Part shown: in pieces, positions 7,962 through 18,876 of the stretch
Position numbering within the stretch: position 1 is the first letter of the stretch
Layout: every line of letters begins with the position of its first letter
DNA from: Nitrosomonas sp.
GTDB lineage: Bacteria; Pseudomonadota; Gammaproteobacteria; Burkholderiales; Nitrosomonadaceae
Assembly (NCBI GenBank): GCA_020446045.1
Contig: JAGRFM010000081.1
Location: 1-34,165, forward strand
Direction of reading: 5' to 3'
Length of the DNA: 34,165 bases
The notes under the pieces: generated by a model
What the model was told of the DNA's origin: nothing
The model's database searches: none
Seen by the model: the letters and a program-made list of their open reading frames with translations, nothing else
Program-made: the position numbers and the translations under genes

Positions 7962-8186
7962 ATTAATTCTTGTAGAGTACCCAGAATTTTAGAGTTGCCA
8001 CTTTATATATCAACTTTTCCTTTTCCTAAGGAGCGGCGATCAGTTTAAATGAGTAAAAATTTCCAAGCCTGTTATCATCTTCCAATCTCCAACTCTTAGA
8101 GTCCGGCGATCAGTGGCATCAGCGGTAAGTCCAAGAAGAGTGTGGCTCCCCAATTGAGAACAGACTCTAACCTGGAAGGCTGCGGA
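7962..8186. other. Intergenic region with a short direct repeat, no gene seen
   Basis: No coding frame with family features was found. CGGCGATCAGT occurs twice in the same orientation (8034-8044 and 8104-8114). Both neighbouring genes end into this region, and no clear GC-rich hairpin with a T tract is present. Confidence 0.4.
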
Positions 8187-8720
8187 TTAACTGTCAGTTT
8201 CTTCCAGCAGGGTATTTTCTTGCGTGCTGTCGACTAAGGCGCCCATTTTTTCGAGTGCTTTGCGACCCAGCAACATCGGTGTCGAGAAATGGGAGCGGTC
8301 AATCAGGTTGACCATAATTTCATGCTGTTTGTCATCAAAATGGATTTTCATCTCTACAACCGGTCGGGTGTTATGGCTGCTTTTATCGATGCGGTCATTT
8401 GCGCGTTTTTTAATTCTGGCGTGCCGTGCGAGTGGTAGATTGTAGTGATGCGCTTGTTCTAATTCGGGATGCGCAACAATGAATTTGACGTATTCCTGCC
8501 CTTCTTTTTCATACAGCTGAATGTTTCTTGCCGATAGAGAGGCGGTTTCAGCGCCCGTATCCAGCTTGGCGGTTAATGTGACTTGTTTTGCGGCCAATGT
8601 GACGGGTTCCAGATAGCCATAAACCGATTTATTTGCCATACTAGTTAACGGGAAAGAAATAATTGCAGATGTGAATAAAATGACAATTGAAAATTGAAGA
8701 TTTTTTTTGTGTGATTTCAT
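8187..8720 (-). CDS. Secreted retropepsin-like RimK-type zinc protease homologue (PF05618)
   Basis: A 177-residue protein from ATG 8720; an in-frame TTG at 8735 would add five residues. A hydrophobic signal segment (IVILFTSAIISF...) ends near ANKSVYGYLEP. The core has the aspartic-protease-like AKLDTGAETASLSA block and the later MLLGRKALEKMG block. These define the 'ATP-dependent zinc protease' / RimK-associated family, which adopts a retropepsin fold. Export implies a periplasmic role. No rimK is adjacent, so the partner is unknown. The family name over-promises, since catalytic activity is poorly documented. No convincing ribosome site precedes either start. Confidence 0.75.
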   Translation of the reverse strand: MKSHKKNLQFSIVILFTSAIISFPLTSMANKSVYGYLEPVTLAAKQVTLTAKLDTGAETASLSARNIQLYEKEGQEYVKFIVAHPELEQAHHYNLPLARHARIKKRANDRIDKSSHNTRPVVEMKIHFDDKQHEIMVNLIDRSHFSTPMLLGRKALEKMGALVDSTQENTLLEETDS

Positions 8721-8790
8721 AACAGAGTTTTTCAAAATAATATTAATTTTGATGATGTTCAGTTAGTATGATAACCAGAATATGAGTTCC

Positions 8791-9441
8791 CTAACCGACA
8801 GGGATTAGTGGTTTTAGGGTTCTTTTCGTAAAATAAAACAGAATCAATGCGCTGGCAACGGCGGCAAAAAAGCACCATACCGACACAAACGTTGCTGTAT
8901 AGACAAAAAATGCCACGCAAAAGCCAATGAAAATAACAAAACCCGTCAGGTGCAGGTTCCTGAAGCTTGAAATGAGAAATGGCATGCAGGTGGCCAGCAG
9001 GTAGAGCAGTATGACGATCGGATACGCATGAATATCATGGTCGTAATAAATATTGTGATCGATGATTTCTACTGTGACTGGTTTGTGTATCAGGCTGAAA
9101 GCAGTGTATGCTGCTAATGCAAAACCGGCAATGCCTATTAATCCAATGATTTTCTTTCTGAGAATTTCAGTTTCGGCAAAATAAAGCGCCAGGGGTACGT
9201 ACGGCGGCCAAATAACGCCGACAAAAATAGCGTACAGATTACTCAGCCAGAATTGCATCGCCAGATTGTTTTGCAATAGGGCAATCCATAAAAATCCTTC
9301 GGTAGTTTGTTGTGCGGCAAAAATGAAAGGAATCAATGCAACAGGGTAATCTTTTTTTTCTTTGACTTTTGTAATGATGACGCCACCAATCACCAAAAGG
9401 CTGCCGCCTACGATAAAGCTTGCTTCTGCTGAAAAACACAT
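8791..9441 (-). CDS. DUF6629-family integral membrane protein
   Basis: 216 residues with about seven hydrophobic helices. It begins MCFSAEASFIVGG and has AAQQTTEGFLWI near residue 45, both hallmarks of a small family of bacterial membrane proteins annotated as DUF6629. The function is unknown. It is transcribed divergently from the dodecin gene. Helices cover nearly the whole length and only short charged loops (KVKEKKDYP, the YYDHDIHA stretch) leave the membrane. No signal peptide cleavage site is apparent. The protein may bind a small ligand or sense a membrane signal, but nothing in the sequence proves that. Confidence 0.75.
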   Translation of the reverse strand: MCFSAEASFIVGGSLLVIGGVIITKVKEKKDYPVALIPFIFAAQQTTEGFLWIALLQNNLAMQFWLSNLYAIFVGVIWPPYVPLALYFAETEILRKKIIGLIGIAGFALAAYTAFSLIHKPVTVEIIDHNIYYDHDIHAYPIVILLYLLATCMPFLISSFRNLHLTGFVIFIGFCVAFFVYTATFVSVWCFFAAVASALILFYFTKRTLKPLIPVG

Positions 9442-9576
9442 GGTGATTGGAATTCTCGATCCTGAACCTGAAAAATAGAATCCGAAATTCTAACATACTC
9501 TTTGTTTCTGAGAATAATGTGAGGCTACGTGCATAGCGTGATTGGTCAAACCAGTTTAATGGTTGCACAATTTAGG

Positions 9577-9582
9577 TATACT
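9577..9582 (+). promoter_or_regulatory. Possible -10 box for the dodecin gene
   Basis: TATACT lies 32 bases before the dodecin start, with a weak TTTAAT 16 bases upstream of it. This is a plausible sigma-70 promoter, judged by eye only. Confidence 0.3.
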
Positions 9583-9614
9583 GTAGTTTCAATATTTTGA
9601 AGGAGGGAATGAAA

Positions 9615-9824
9615 ATGTCGGAACATATTTATAAAATTCTGGAGCTTACCGGTTCATCAACATCCAGTATGCAAGGTGCGATTGAAAATGCGATTACAAG
9701 AGCATCAAAAACGGTGCAAGACATGCGCTGGTTTGAAGTGATTGAAACACGTGGCCATATTGAGGAAGGAAAAATCAAGCATTGGCAAGTAACGATTAAG
9801 GTTGGTTTTACGCTGCGGGATTAG
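9615..9824 (+). CDS. Dodecin family flavin-binding protein
   Basis: 69 residues, the normal dodecin length. Dodecins form hollow dodecamers that store or buffer flavins in the cytoplasm. The sequence [13 protein letters not shown] leads the fold. W39 in RWFEV and Q58 in HWQVT match the flavin-stacking Trp and hydrogen-bonding Gln, with the same 19-residue spacing as the archaeal pair W36/Q55. The start at 9615 is chosen because AGGAGGG (9601-9607) lies 7 bases upstream; an in-frame ATG at 9609 and TTG at 9597 are too close to or before that site. A weak hairpin (9840-9855) follows the stop. Confidence 0.9.
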   Translation: MSEHIYKILELTGSSTSSMQGAIENAITRASKTVQDMRWFEVIETRGHIEEGKIKHWQVTIKVGFTLRD

Positions 9825-9839
9825 CGGTTTTGATCAACA

Positions 9840-9855
9840 TCAGCCGTTTGGCTGG
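9840..9855 (+). terminator. Weak hairpin after the dodecin gene
   Basis: TCAGCC-gttt-GGCTGG forms a 6-bp stem (one G-T pair) 15 bases after the dodecin stop and is followed by ATTATTG. Without a proper T run it is at best a weak terminator. Confidence 0.3.
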
Positions 9856-9901
9856 ATTATTGAAGAATAAACAATCATATAAGGGGTATCTCTAAAAACG
9901 A

Positions 9902-10321
9902 ATGCTCTGGATAAAATCTCTACATATCATTTTCATGGTGACCTGGTTCGCCGGCCTGTTTTACCTGCCACGTCTGTTTGTCTATCACGCCATGTGCGAA
10001 GATGCGCCGGGCAAGGAACGCTTCAAAATCATGGAGCGCAAGCTGTATTACGGCATTATGACGCCGGGCGCCGTTTTGACCGTCGTATTTGGTGTCTGGT
10101 TGTGGCTCGGATACGGGTTTGCGGGTGACTGGCTTTATGCCAAACTGGCATTGGTATTGATATTGGTTGTTTATCATTATTATTGCGGTAAGTATGTGAA
10201 AGCGTTCAAATATGATAATAATCAACATGGTCATGTGTTTTATCGCTTTTTCAACGAATTCCCGGTTTTGATTTTATTTGCGGTGGTATTTCTGGTCGTT
10301 ATCAAGCCTGATTTGTTTTAG
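9902..10321 (+). CDS. hemJ: HemJ-type protoporphyrinogen IX oxidase
   Basis: A 139-residue membrane protein with four hydrophobic helices (UPF0093/TIGR00701 family). HemJ oxidises protoporphyrinogen IX to protoporphyrin IX in haem synthesis and is the usual form in many proteobacteria lacking HemG/HemY. The N-terminal LHIIFMVTWFAGLFYLPRLFVYH and the later WLYAKLALV block are characteristic. H8 and K81 occupy the positions of the conserved His/Lys pair associated with haem binding. The gene stands upstream of the ATPase operon on the same strand, 79 bases away, but a functional link is not implied. The start has no strong ribosome site; GGGGTATC is the nearest purine-rich run. Confidence 0.85.
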   Translation: MLWIKSLHIIFMVTWFAGLFYLPRLFVYHAMCEDAPGKERFKIMERKLYYGIMTPGAVLTVVFGVWLWLGYGFAGDWLYAKLALVLILVVYHYYCGKYVKAFKYDNNQHGHVFYRFFNEFPVLILFAVVFLVVIKPDLF

Positions 10322-10397
10322 CGGATTTCTGGTAGAAAAAGGCCGAGTGGAAAGCCCGGTTGAATTCTAATTAGGGGCGTACAACGTGAACGCATGA

Positions 10398-11803
<1,406 letters not shown>

Positions 11804-11804
<1 letters not shown>

Positions 11805-12235
11805 TGTTAATGGTCATGGATTCCCAGGAAAACCAGGCTTGTATGCGGTTGCAGGTCATGTTGCCCACTGAGATTCTGGTGGATGAAAATGTCATTAAAG
11901 TGATTGCCGAGGCGGAGAACGGTTCATTTTGTTTGTTGCCACGGCATATCGATTTTGTTGCTGCACTGGTGCCGGGTATTCTCAGTTTTTATACGCTGGA
12001 TGGCGAAGAACATTTTGCGGCTGTGGATGAAGGTATTCTGGTTAAATGCGGTCGTGAGATTTCAGTGTCCACATTGAACGGTGTTCGTGGAACACACCTG
12101 GGGCAATTGCAAACATTGATCGGTGAGCGTTTTCTGGTACTGGACGAGCATGAACGCAAGGCGAGAACTGCGCTGGCACGGCTGGAAGCCGGCACGTTAC
12201 GTGGCTTTAAGGAATTGCAGGACAAAAGGCAATGA
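11804..12235 (+). CDS. atpC: N-ATPase epsilon subunit
   Basis: 143 residues from the ATG that overlaps the atpD stop (TAATG), which favours translational coupling. In-frame ATGs at 11810 and 11816 are alternatives, and GAAGG at 11796-11800 would suit 11810 best. The beta-sandwich part (MRLQVMLPTEILVDE..., LLPRHIDFVAALVPGIL, FAAVDEGIL) is the family signature, and the C-terminal helical part is rich in charged residues (DEHERKARTALARLEAG). Epsilon links the gamma stalk to the c ring and can inhibit ATP hydrolysis. Gene order atpD-atpC at the start of the operon is diagnostic for N-ATPases. Confidence 0.9.
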
Positions 12236-12262
12236 CGAAATTGCCCGGAGGGCGTCTCTAAA

Positions 12263-12553
12263 ATGAAATACAAACCGGCAGAAAAGCTGGGCGAACAGAT
12301 CGGTTCGCGGGCCAGACGCAAACAAAAGGCGCGGGAACGGGGCGAACGCACAATCTGGTTTGGTTTGGGCATGTTTGGCCTGGTTGGTTGGTCGATAGCG
12401 ATTCCGACTATATTAGGTATTGTTTTGGGGATTTGGCTCGATAACCAGTGGCCCGGCAAGCATTCCTGGACATTGACATTTTTGTTTATTGGCGTTGCGT
12501 TGGGTTGCTTGAACGCCTGGTACTGGGTGAAGCAGGAGAGCAGGCGGCGGTGA
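12263..12553 (+). CDS. atpQ: N-ATPase AtpQ (AtpI-like) membrane subunit
   Basis: 96 residues: a basic, charged N-terminus (about 1-30, RARRKQKARERGER) and two transmembrane helices (about 31-56 and 66-88). This is the AtpI-like 'ATPase gene 1' family (TIGR02230) that occupies the third position in N-ATPase operons. It probably helps c-ring assembly, as AtpI does in ordinary F-ATPases. A ribosome site GGAGG precedes the ATG by 10 bases. It is separated from atpC by 27 bases. Confidence 0.85.
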   Translation: MKYKPAEKLGEQIGSRARRKQKARERGERTIWFGLGMFGLVGWSIAIPTILGIVLGIWLDNQWPGKHSWTLTFLFIGVALGCLNAWYWVKQESRRR

Positions 12554-12588
12554 GGTTTAGTAACCATGGCTGAAAGGAGAAAGCGACT

Positions 12589-12888
12589 ATGCACGATTTG
12601 TTATTTTTAGCCCTGATGTTTGCGGGAGGCATGATTCTGGGCGGGCTCTATTTTTCCGGGCTGTGGTATACGGTGCAACGTATTCAGCAGGAAAAACATC
12701 CTGCTTTCTGGATAATCGCCAGTTTGGTGTTTCGCATGACGTTGTTGCTGATTGCTTTCTATTTCGTTTTAAGCTATGGCAGTTGGGCGCATTTGTTGGC
12801 CGTTCTGGCCGGTTTTATTGTCTTGCGCATGATTACGACACGAAAAATGCGGCAATTGATCCAAACTGCGGCGCATGTTCAGGAGTAA
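12589..12888 (+). CDS. atpR: N-ATPase AtpR membrane subunit
   Basis: 99 residues with three transmembrane helices. AtpR is found only in N-ATPase operons. Its membrane arginines were proposed to pair with the c-subunit carboxylates, and R49 (SLVFRMTLL) lies within the second helix here. AAGGAG lies about 10 bases before ATG. The stop is 5 bases before the atpB start, indicating tight coupling. The role in assembly is from published comparative genomics; nothing more can be read from the sequence. Confidence 0.85.
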   Translation: MHDLLFLALMFAGGMILGGLYFSGLWYTVQRIQQEKHPAFWIIASLVFRMTLLLIAFYFVLSYGSWAHLLAVLAGFIVLRMITTRKMRQLIQTAAHVQE

Positions 12889-12893
12889 CCGAT

Positions 12894-13571
12894 ATGACAA
12901 TCAATCCGGATGAAATGGTTTTCTGGCAATGGGGAATTCTGTCGATCAATGCGACAATCGTTTTCACCTGGCTGGTCATGGCGGTATTGACCCTGATTTC
13001 ATGGCTGGTAACGCGACGTCTGACCAGTGGGCCGGACATGTCGCGCTGGCAGAATCTACTTGAAGTGCTGGTAACCGGTATGCGCGATCAGATTAAGGAA
13101 ATCAGTCACCAGCAGCCAGGCAAGTATCTGCCGTTTGTCGGAACCCTGTTTTTATTTATTGCAATGGCTAATTTGCTGAATGTGGTTCCGGGTTATATGG
13201 CGCCGACTGGGTCGCTGTCAACGACGACCGCCTTGGCTATTTGTGTTTTTGTTGCGGTTCCGTTGTATGGAGTTATGTCAGAAGGGCCGGTAAGTTATCT
13301 GTCCCACTACATCAGGCCGACCGTGTTGATGCTCCCTTTTAATATCATCGGCGAAATTTCGCGTACCATAGCGCTTGCCGTTCGTTTATACGGCAATATC
13401 ATGAGCGGTACGGTTATTGTGGCAATCCTGTTGAGCCTGACACCGTACTTTTTCCCGGTAATCATGCAATTGCTGGGTTTGTTGACAGGTATGATACAGG
13501 CTTATATTTTTGCTATTCTGGCAATGGTTTATATCGCATCGGCAACCTCAACACAGGCCGGTCATCAATAA
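12894..13571 (+). CDS. atpB: N-ATPase a subunit
   Basis: 225 residues, about five or six transmembrane helices. It forms the ion half-channels against the c ring. The block EISRTIALAVRLYGNIMSG contains R164, the essential stator arginine (equivalent to E. coli aR210). The C-terminal helix GMIQAYIFAILAMVYIASA is typical. The start at 12894 is chosen because AGGAG (12881-12885) is 8 bases upstream; the same frame runs open much further upstream through atpR but without family sequence. The protein is shorter than housekeeping a subunits (about 260-290), as usual for N-ATPases. Confidence 0.92.
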   Translation: MTINPDEMVFWQWGILSINATIVFTWLVMAVLTLISWLVTRRLTSGPDMSRWQNLLEVLVTGMRDQIKEISHQQPGKYLPFVGTLFLFIAMANLLNVVPGYMAPTGSLSTTTALAICVFVAVPLYGVMSEGPVSYLSHYIRPTVLMLPFNIIGEISRTIALAVRLYGNIMSGTVIVAILLSLTPYFFPVIMQLLGLLTGMIQAYIFAILAMVYIASATSTQAGHQ

Positions 13572-13609
13572 ATTCAGTATTGCGAATATTACGGAATAAG
13601 GAATCGGAT

Positions 13610-13888
13610 ATGGATAGTATTTCACTCATTGGTATGGTCTCCATCATTATGGCAGGTTTGACCATCGCAATTGGTTCGCTTGGTCCTGCATTTGGCGAGG
13701 CGCGCGCTGTTGCACAAGCACTGAGCGCTATTGCCCAGCAACCGGACGAGGCAACGACGATTACGAGAACCCTGTTTGTCGGGCTTGCAATGATTGAGTC
13801 TACCGCGATTTATTGTTTTGTGGTGACGATGATTTTGATCTTTGCCAATCCTTTCTGGGATTATGTGACAAATACTGCCGGAGGGTAG
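13610..13888 (+). CDS. atpE: N-ATPase c subunit with Na+-binding residues
   Basis: 92 residues, a two-helix hairpin with polar loop AQQPDE. Helix 1 has E30 in PAFGEARA, and helix 2 has E63-S64-T65 and Y68 in IESTAIY. These correspond to Q32, E65, S66, T67 and Y70 of the Ilyobacter tartaricus Na+ site, so the ring is predicted to carry Na+ rather than H+. The double-glutamate pattern is typical of N-ATPases. The start at 13610 follows AAGGA at a good distance; an in-frame TTG-type start at 13580 would add ten residues and is unlikely. Confidence 0.93.
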   Translation: MDSISLIGMVSIIMAGLTIAIGSLGPAFGEARAVAQALSAIAQQPDEATTITRTLFVGLAMIESTAIYCFVVTMILIFANPFWDYVTNTAGG

Positions 13889-13891
13889 TTC

Positions 13892-14710
13892 ATGGATATT
13901 GACTGGATAACGGTTTCAGCGCAAATCATCAATTTTCTGATCCTGGTCTGGTTATTGAAGCGTTTCCTGTATCAGCCAATTATCAGTGCCATGGATCAGC
14001 GTGAGCAACGTATCGCTGAACAGATCGGTGAGGCGGAGATACGTGAACGAAAGGCCGATGAAGCGGCGGCGCAATATCATGAAAAAGCCAGAATGTTGGA
14101 GTTGCAGCGCGACGAAATAATGGCGGAAACGCATCGGCATGCGGTACAACAGAAAAAACAACTGCTGGATGAGGCGCGTGAAGAAGTGGATGAGGTGCGC
14201 GAACATTGGCATCGGCAGGTACAGCTCGAGAAAGCGGAATTTCTTGATGACTTGCGGTGCCAGATGTCAAACGTACTACAAAAGATTGCGCGAAATGCCC
14301 TGACGGATTTGGCTGATGAAGTGCTTGAAGAAAGAATCATTCAAGCATTTCTGAATCAATTGACTGCCCTTGATGATGAATCCCGTCAACGGCTGCTGCA
14401 TGCTGCCGATACATCGGAGCCGGTTCGAGTTATCAGCACATTCACATTGGATACATCAACACGCAGGCATATTACACAAATGATTCATACCCATCTGAAG
14501 GAAGGCATGGTTGTGGAATATGATGAATCGCCGGAATGGTTGTGCGGCGTGGTGCTGAATGTCGGTGAACATCAGTTGGGCTGGAATCTTGCGAAGTATC
14601 TGGAGCAATTGAATGAACAGTTTGAACAAGTTCTGGTAACGACGGCGACTGTTTCACCGTCAACTTCTGCCAAGAAGCTATTTTCGAATGATTTGCACAC
14701 AAAAGGATAA
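13892..14710 (+). CDS. atpF: N-ATPase b subunit, extended (delta-like tail)
   Basis: 272 residues, much longer than the usual 156. One N-terminal membrane helix (IINFLILVWLLKRFLY) is followed by a long charged coiled coil (about 30-140). After about residue 165 comes a globular part with VISTFTLDTSTRRHITQMI and VVEYDESPEWLCGVVLNVG, resembling the C-terminal part of delta subunits. The operon has no atpH (delta), so this tail probably supplies the peripheral-stalk contact with alpha. It lies 3 bases after atpE. The resemblance to delta is by eye and is inference. Confidence 0.88.
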   Translation: MDIDWITVSAQIINFLILVWLLKRFLYQPIISAMDQREQRIAEQIGEAEIRERKADEAAAQYHEKARMLELQRDEIMAETHRHAVQQKKQLLDEAREEVDEVREHWHRQVQLEKAEFLDDLRCQMSNVLQKIARNALTDLADEVLEERIIQAFLNQLTALDDESRQRLLHAADTSEPVRVISTFTLDTSTRRHITQMIHTHLKEGMVVEYDESPEWLCGVVLNVGEHQLGWNLAKYLEQLNEQFEQVLVTTATVSPSTSAKKLFSNDLHTKG

Positions 14711-14714
14711 ATGA

Positions 14715-16232
14715 TTGTTATCGCATTTGCTCGGAGAAACATTTTCGACGTTTAACAAAATCATCGAGCAGCATACGCTGCATTTGCACTTGCAGGAAAC
14801 CGGCAGTGTCATCCATGTAGGGGGTGGAATTGCACGCATCAAAGGTTTACCCGGAATCAAGTCCGAGGAGCTGGTGCGTTTTCCGGGCGGTGTGATGGGG
14901 GTGGCGGTTAATCTCGAACCCCATGAAACGGGCATCATTTTGCTCGGGGACAGTGAGCAATTGACGGCAGGTGAATCGGTTCATGCAACAGGCCGGGAAG
15001 CAGACGTGCCTGTGGGTGATGCATTGCTGGGCCGCGTCATCGATGCGACAGGCCGTGTTCTTGATCGCGGTAAACCGCTCAGTTTCAGCGAGCGATACCC
15101 TGTTGAACGGAACGCACCCGCCATTATAGCGCGTTCACCGGTTACCGTACCGTTGGAGACAGGTATTAAAATTATCGATGCCCTGGTTCCTATTGGACGT
15201 GGGCAGCGCGAATTGATTGTAGGCGACCGGCAGACCGGTAAAACCGCAGTGGCGGTCGATACCATGATCAACCAGCGTGACAAGGATGTTATCTGTATTT
15301 ACTGCGCAATCGGTCAGCGCGGTACCGCTGTAGCGCGTGTCATCAGTACGTTACGCCATCATCAAGCCCTGGACAATACGATTGTCGTCGTGGCTTCCGA
15401 CGATGATCCGCCGGGTTTGCGTTATATCACGCCTTACGCAGCCACATCAATGGGTGAATATTTTGCGGAAAAAGGAAAAGATGTCCTTATCGTGTATGAC
15501 GATTTGACACGGCATGCGCGTGCGTACCGTGAATTGTCGCTATTGCTAAGGCGTCCGCCCGGTCGGGAGGCCTACCCAGGCGATATTTTTTATCTGCATG
15601 CGCGATTGCTGGAGCGGTCAACGCACTGGCATGAGCGCTATGGCGGTGGTTCCTTGACAGCGTTGCCGATCATAGAAACCCAGGCGCAGGATATATCAGC
15701 GTATATTCCGACCAATTTGATTTCCATCACGGATGGGCAAATCTATCTTTCACCGGTACTGTTTCATAAAGGAATTTTACCGGCTATTGATATTGGTAAA
15801 TCGATTTCACGCGTGGGCGGTAAAACCCAGTATCCGGCATTCAGAAATGTTGCGGGTGATTTGCGTTTGTCGTATGCGCAGTTTGAGGAGCTTGAAACCT
15901 TCGCGCGTTTTGCGACCCGTCTGGATGAGGAAACGCGCGCGACAATCGAGCATGGAAAGCGGGTTCGTGAAGTATTGAAACAGGCAGAGCATCAACCGCT
16001 GCGGAGCAGTCAGCAAATGGCGGTATTAAAGGCAGTGAATGCAGGATTGTTTGACCGGCTTCCACTGGACAGTATTGCGGATGTCGAAGCGCTGATTCAA
16101 AAGCAGATACGAATTGATTTGCCGGAATTATGCGAAGCTATGGAGGCGGGAAAAAGATTGACTGAAGAACAGTGGGAACAGGTGCTTGCGCTGGCGCGCA
16201 ATGCGGTATCGACATTTGATCACATACAGTAA
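14715..16232 (+). CDS. atpA: N-ATPase alpha subunit (TTG start)
   Basis: 505 residues. Non-catalytic nucleotide-binding subunit: P-loop GDRQTGKT at 170-177, and SISRVGG with the arginine that reaches the catalytic site. The start is taken as TTG 14715 because AAGGA (14702-14706) lies 8 bases before it. The ATG at 14711 is in another frame and opens only a 14-codon frame. No other ATG in the true frame precedes the family homology ([16 protein letters not shown]). A rare start codon may lower alpha yield relative to its neighbours, or a base may differ from relatives. Confidence 0.93.
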   Translation: MLSHLLGETFSTFNKIIEQHTLHLHLQETGSVIHVGGGIARIKGLPGIKSEELVRFPGGVMGVAVNLEPHETGIILLGDSEQLTAGESVHATGREADVPVGDALLGRVIDATGRVLDRGKPLSFSERYPVERNAPAIIARSPVTVPLETGIKIIDALVPIGRGQRELIVGDRQTGKTAVAVDTMINQRDKDVICIYCAIGQRGTAVARVISTLRHHQALDNTIVVVASDDDPPGLRYITPYAATSMGEYFAEKGKDVLIVYDDLTRHARAYRELSLLLRRPPGREAYPGDIFYLHARLLERSTHWHERYGGGSLTALPIIETQAQDISAYIPTNLISITDGQIYLSPVLFHKGILPAIDIGKSISRVGGKTQYPAFRNVAGDLRLSYAQFEELETFARFATRLDEETRATIEHGKRVREVLKQAEHQPLRSSQQMAVLKAVNAGLFDRLPLDSIADVEALIQKQIRIDLPELCEAMEAGKRLTEEQWEQVLALARNAVSTFDHIQ

Positions 16233-16241
16233 CCATAGAAA

Positions 16242-17150
16242 ATGGAATCCCAGGAACAGTTGGCCAGGCAGCTTGAAAGTCTAGAAGATTTGCGGGCTAT
16301 CGTTAAGACTATGAAAGCGTTGTCAGCGGCCAGTGTCAGGCAATATGAGCAGGCGGTCAAAGCATTAACGGGTTATTATCGAACGGTTGAACGCGGTTTG
16401 CATGTGGTTTTGAAAAAAACCGGTTCATTGCCGGTTGGAATCCATCATTCGCATTCGCGGGAACCTTTGAGACTGGGCAGTATCGTTTTTGGGTCGGATC
16501 ACGGGTTGTGCGGGCGGTTTAACGAAGACATTATTGCGTACACCCTGGAACGCATGAAATCGACACCTGCCGACCCGGAGAATCATGTGTTGCTTGCCGT
16601 TGGTGCGCGTGTGGCTGCCGGTCTGGAACATGAAGGTCAGATGGTCGAAGATATTTTTCTGGTTCCGGGTACGGCACTGCAAATTACAAGAACCGTACAG
16701 CAGATTCTGCTCAAAATAGACGAATGGCAGGTGCAAAGCGGTGTGCACTATGTTTATCTGTTTTATAACCGCCATTCGGGCAGCAAAACCTACCGGCCAA
16801 CCGGTTTTGAATTATTGCCTGTCAACTTGCACCGTTTTCACCGGCTGGAGGAAGAAGTGTGGCCTTCCCGCAGTTTGCCCACGTTCAGTATGGATCATGA
16901 TCAATTGTTTACGCGTCTGTTGCGGCAATACCTTTTTGTCACGTTGTTCCGTGCCTGTGCTGAATCGCAGGCCAGCGAACATACCAGCCGATTGTCGGCA
17001 ATGCAATCGGCGCAGCGCAATCTGGATGATCGCCTGGAAGAAGTGACATTGGCTTTCCGCCGTGCTCGTCAGGGTGTGATTACCGCCGAATTGCTCGATC
17101 TGGCCGCTGGTTATGAGGCGATTACAGGCAGCAAGGGCAGGATGGGGTAG
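16242..17150 (+). CDS. atpG: N-ATPase gamma subunit
   Basis: 302 residues. The rotary shaft has its two long terminal helices: the N-terminal LEDLRAIVKTMKALSAASV and the C-terminal SAMQSAQRNLDDRLEEVTL. The central Rossmann-like part includes FGSDHGLCGRFNEDI, the counterpart of the SDRGLCGGFN block. It is the last gene of the N-ATPase set, 9 bases after atpA. A second out-of-strand frame in the same place has no family features. The ribosome site is weak (no clear GGAG). Confidence 0.92.
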   Translation: MESQEQLARQLESLEDLRAIVKTMKALSAASVRQYEQAVKALTGYYRTVERGLHVVLKKTGSLPVGIHHSHSREPLRLGSIVFGSDHGLCGRFNEDIIAYTLERMKSTPADPENHVLLAVGARVAAGLEHEGQMVEDIFLVPGTALQITRTVQQILLKIDEWQVQSGVHYVYLFYNRHSGSKTYRPTGFELLPVNLHRFHRLEEEVWPSRSLPTFSMDHDQLFTRLLRQYLFVTLFRACAESQASEHTSRLSAMQSAQRNLDDRLEEVTLAFRRARQGVITAELLDLAAGYEAITGSKGRMG

Positions 17151-17178
17151 AATTGTCCTTTTGAGTTTTTAGTCTGAT

Positions 17179-18729
<1,551 letters not shown>

Positions 18730-18876
18730 TACAGCATATCAGATCGCTAAAATACCCGGTGTATTGAACTAAGGGCCTGATCCAGGTGAAATGTTTGGGT
18801 GTCGTCTAATTTAGTTTGTTAATTTCCAGGAATGGTATGGTAAGGTTGTGTCTTTTAAAATCAATTGAAATAGCCA

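Noticed and set aside
12663-12893. N-terminal extension of the ATPase a subunit through atpR
   Set aside because: It is only an open frame over atpR. The proper ATG at 12894 has a good ribosome site and family homology starts there.
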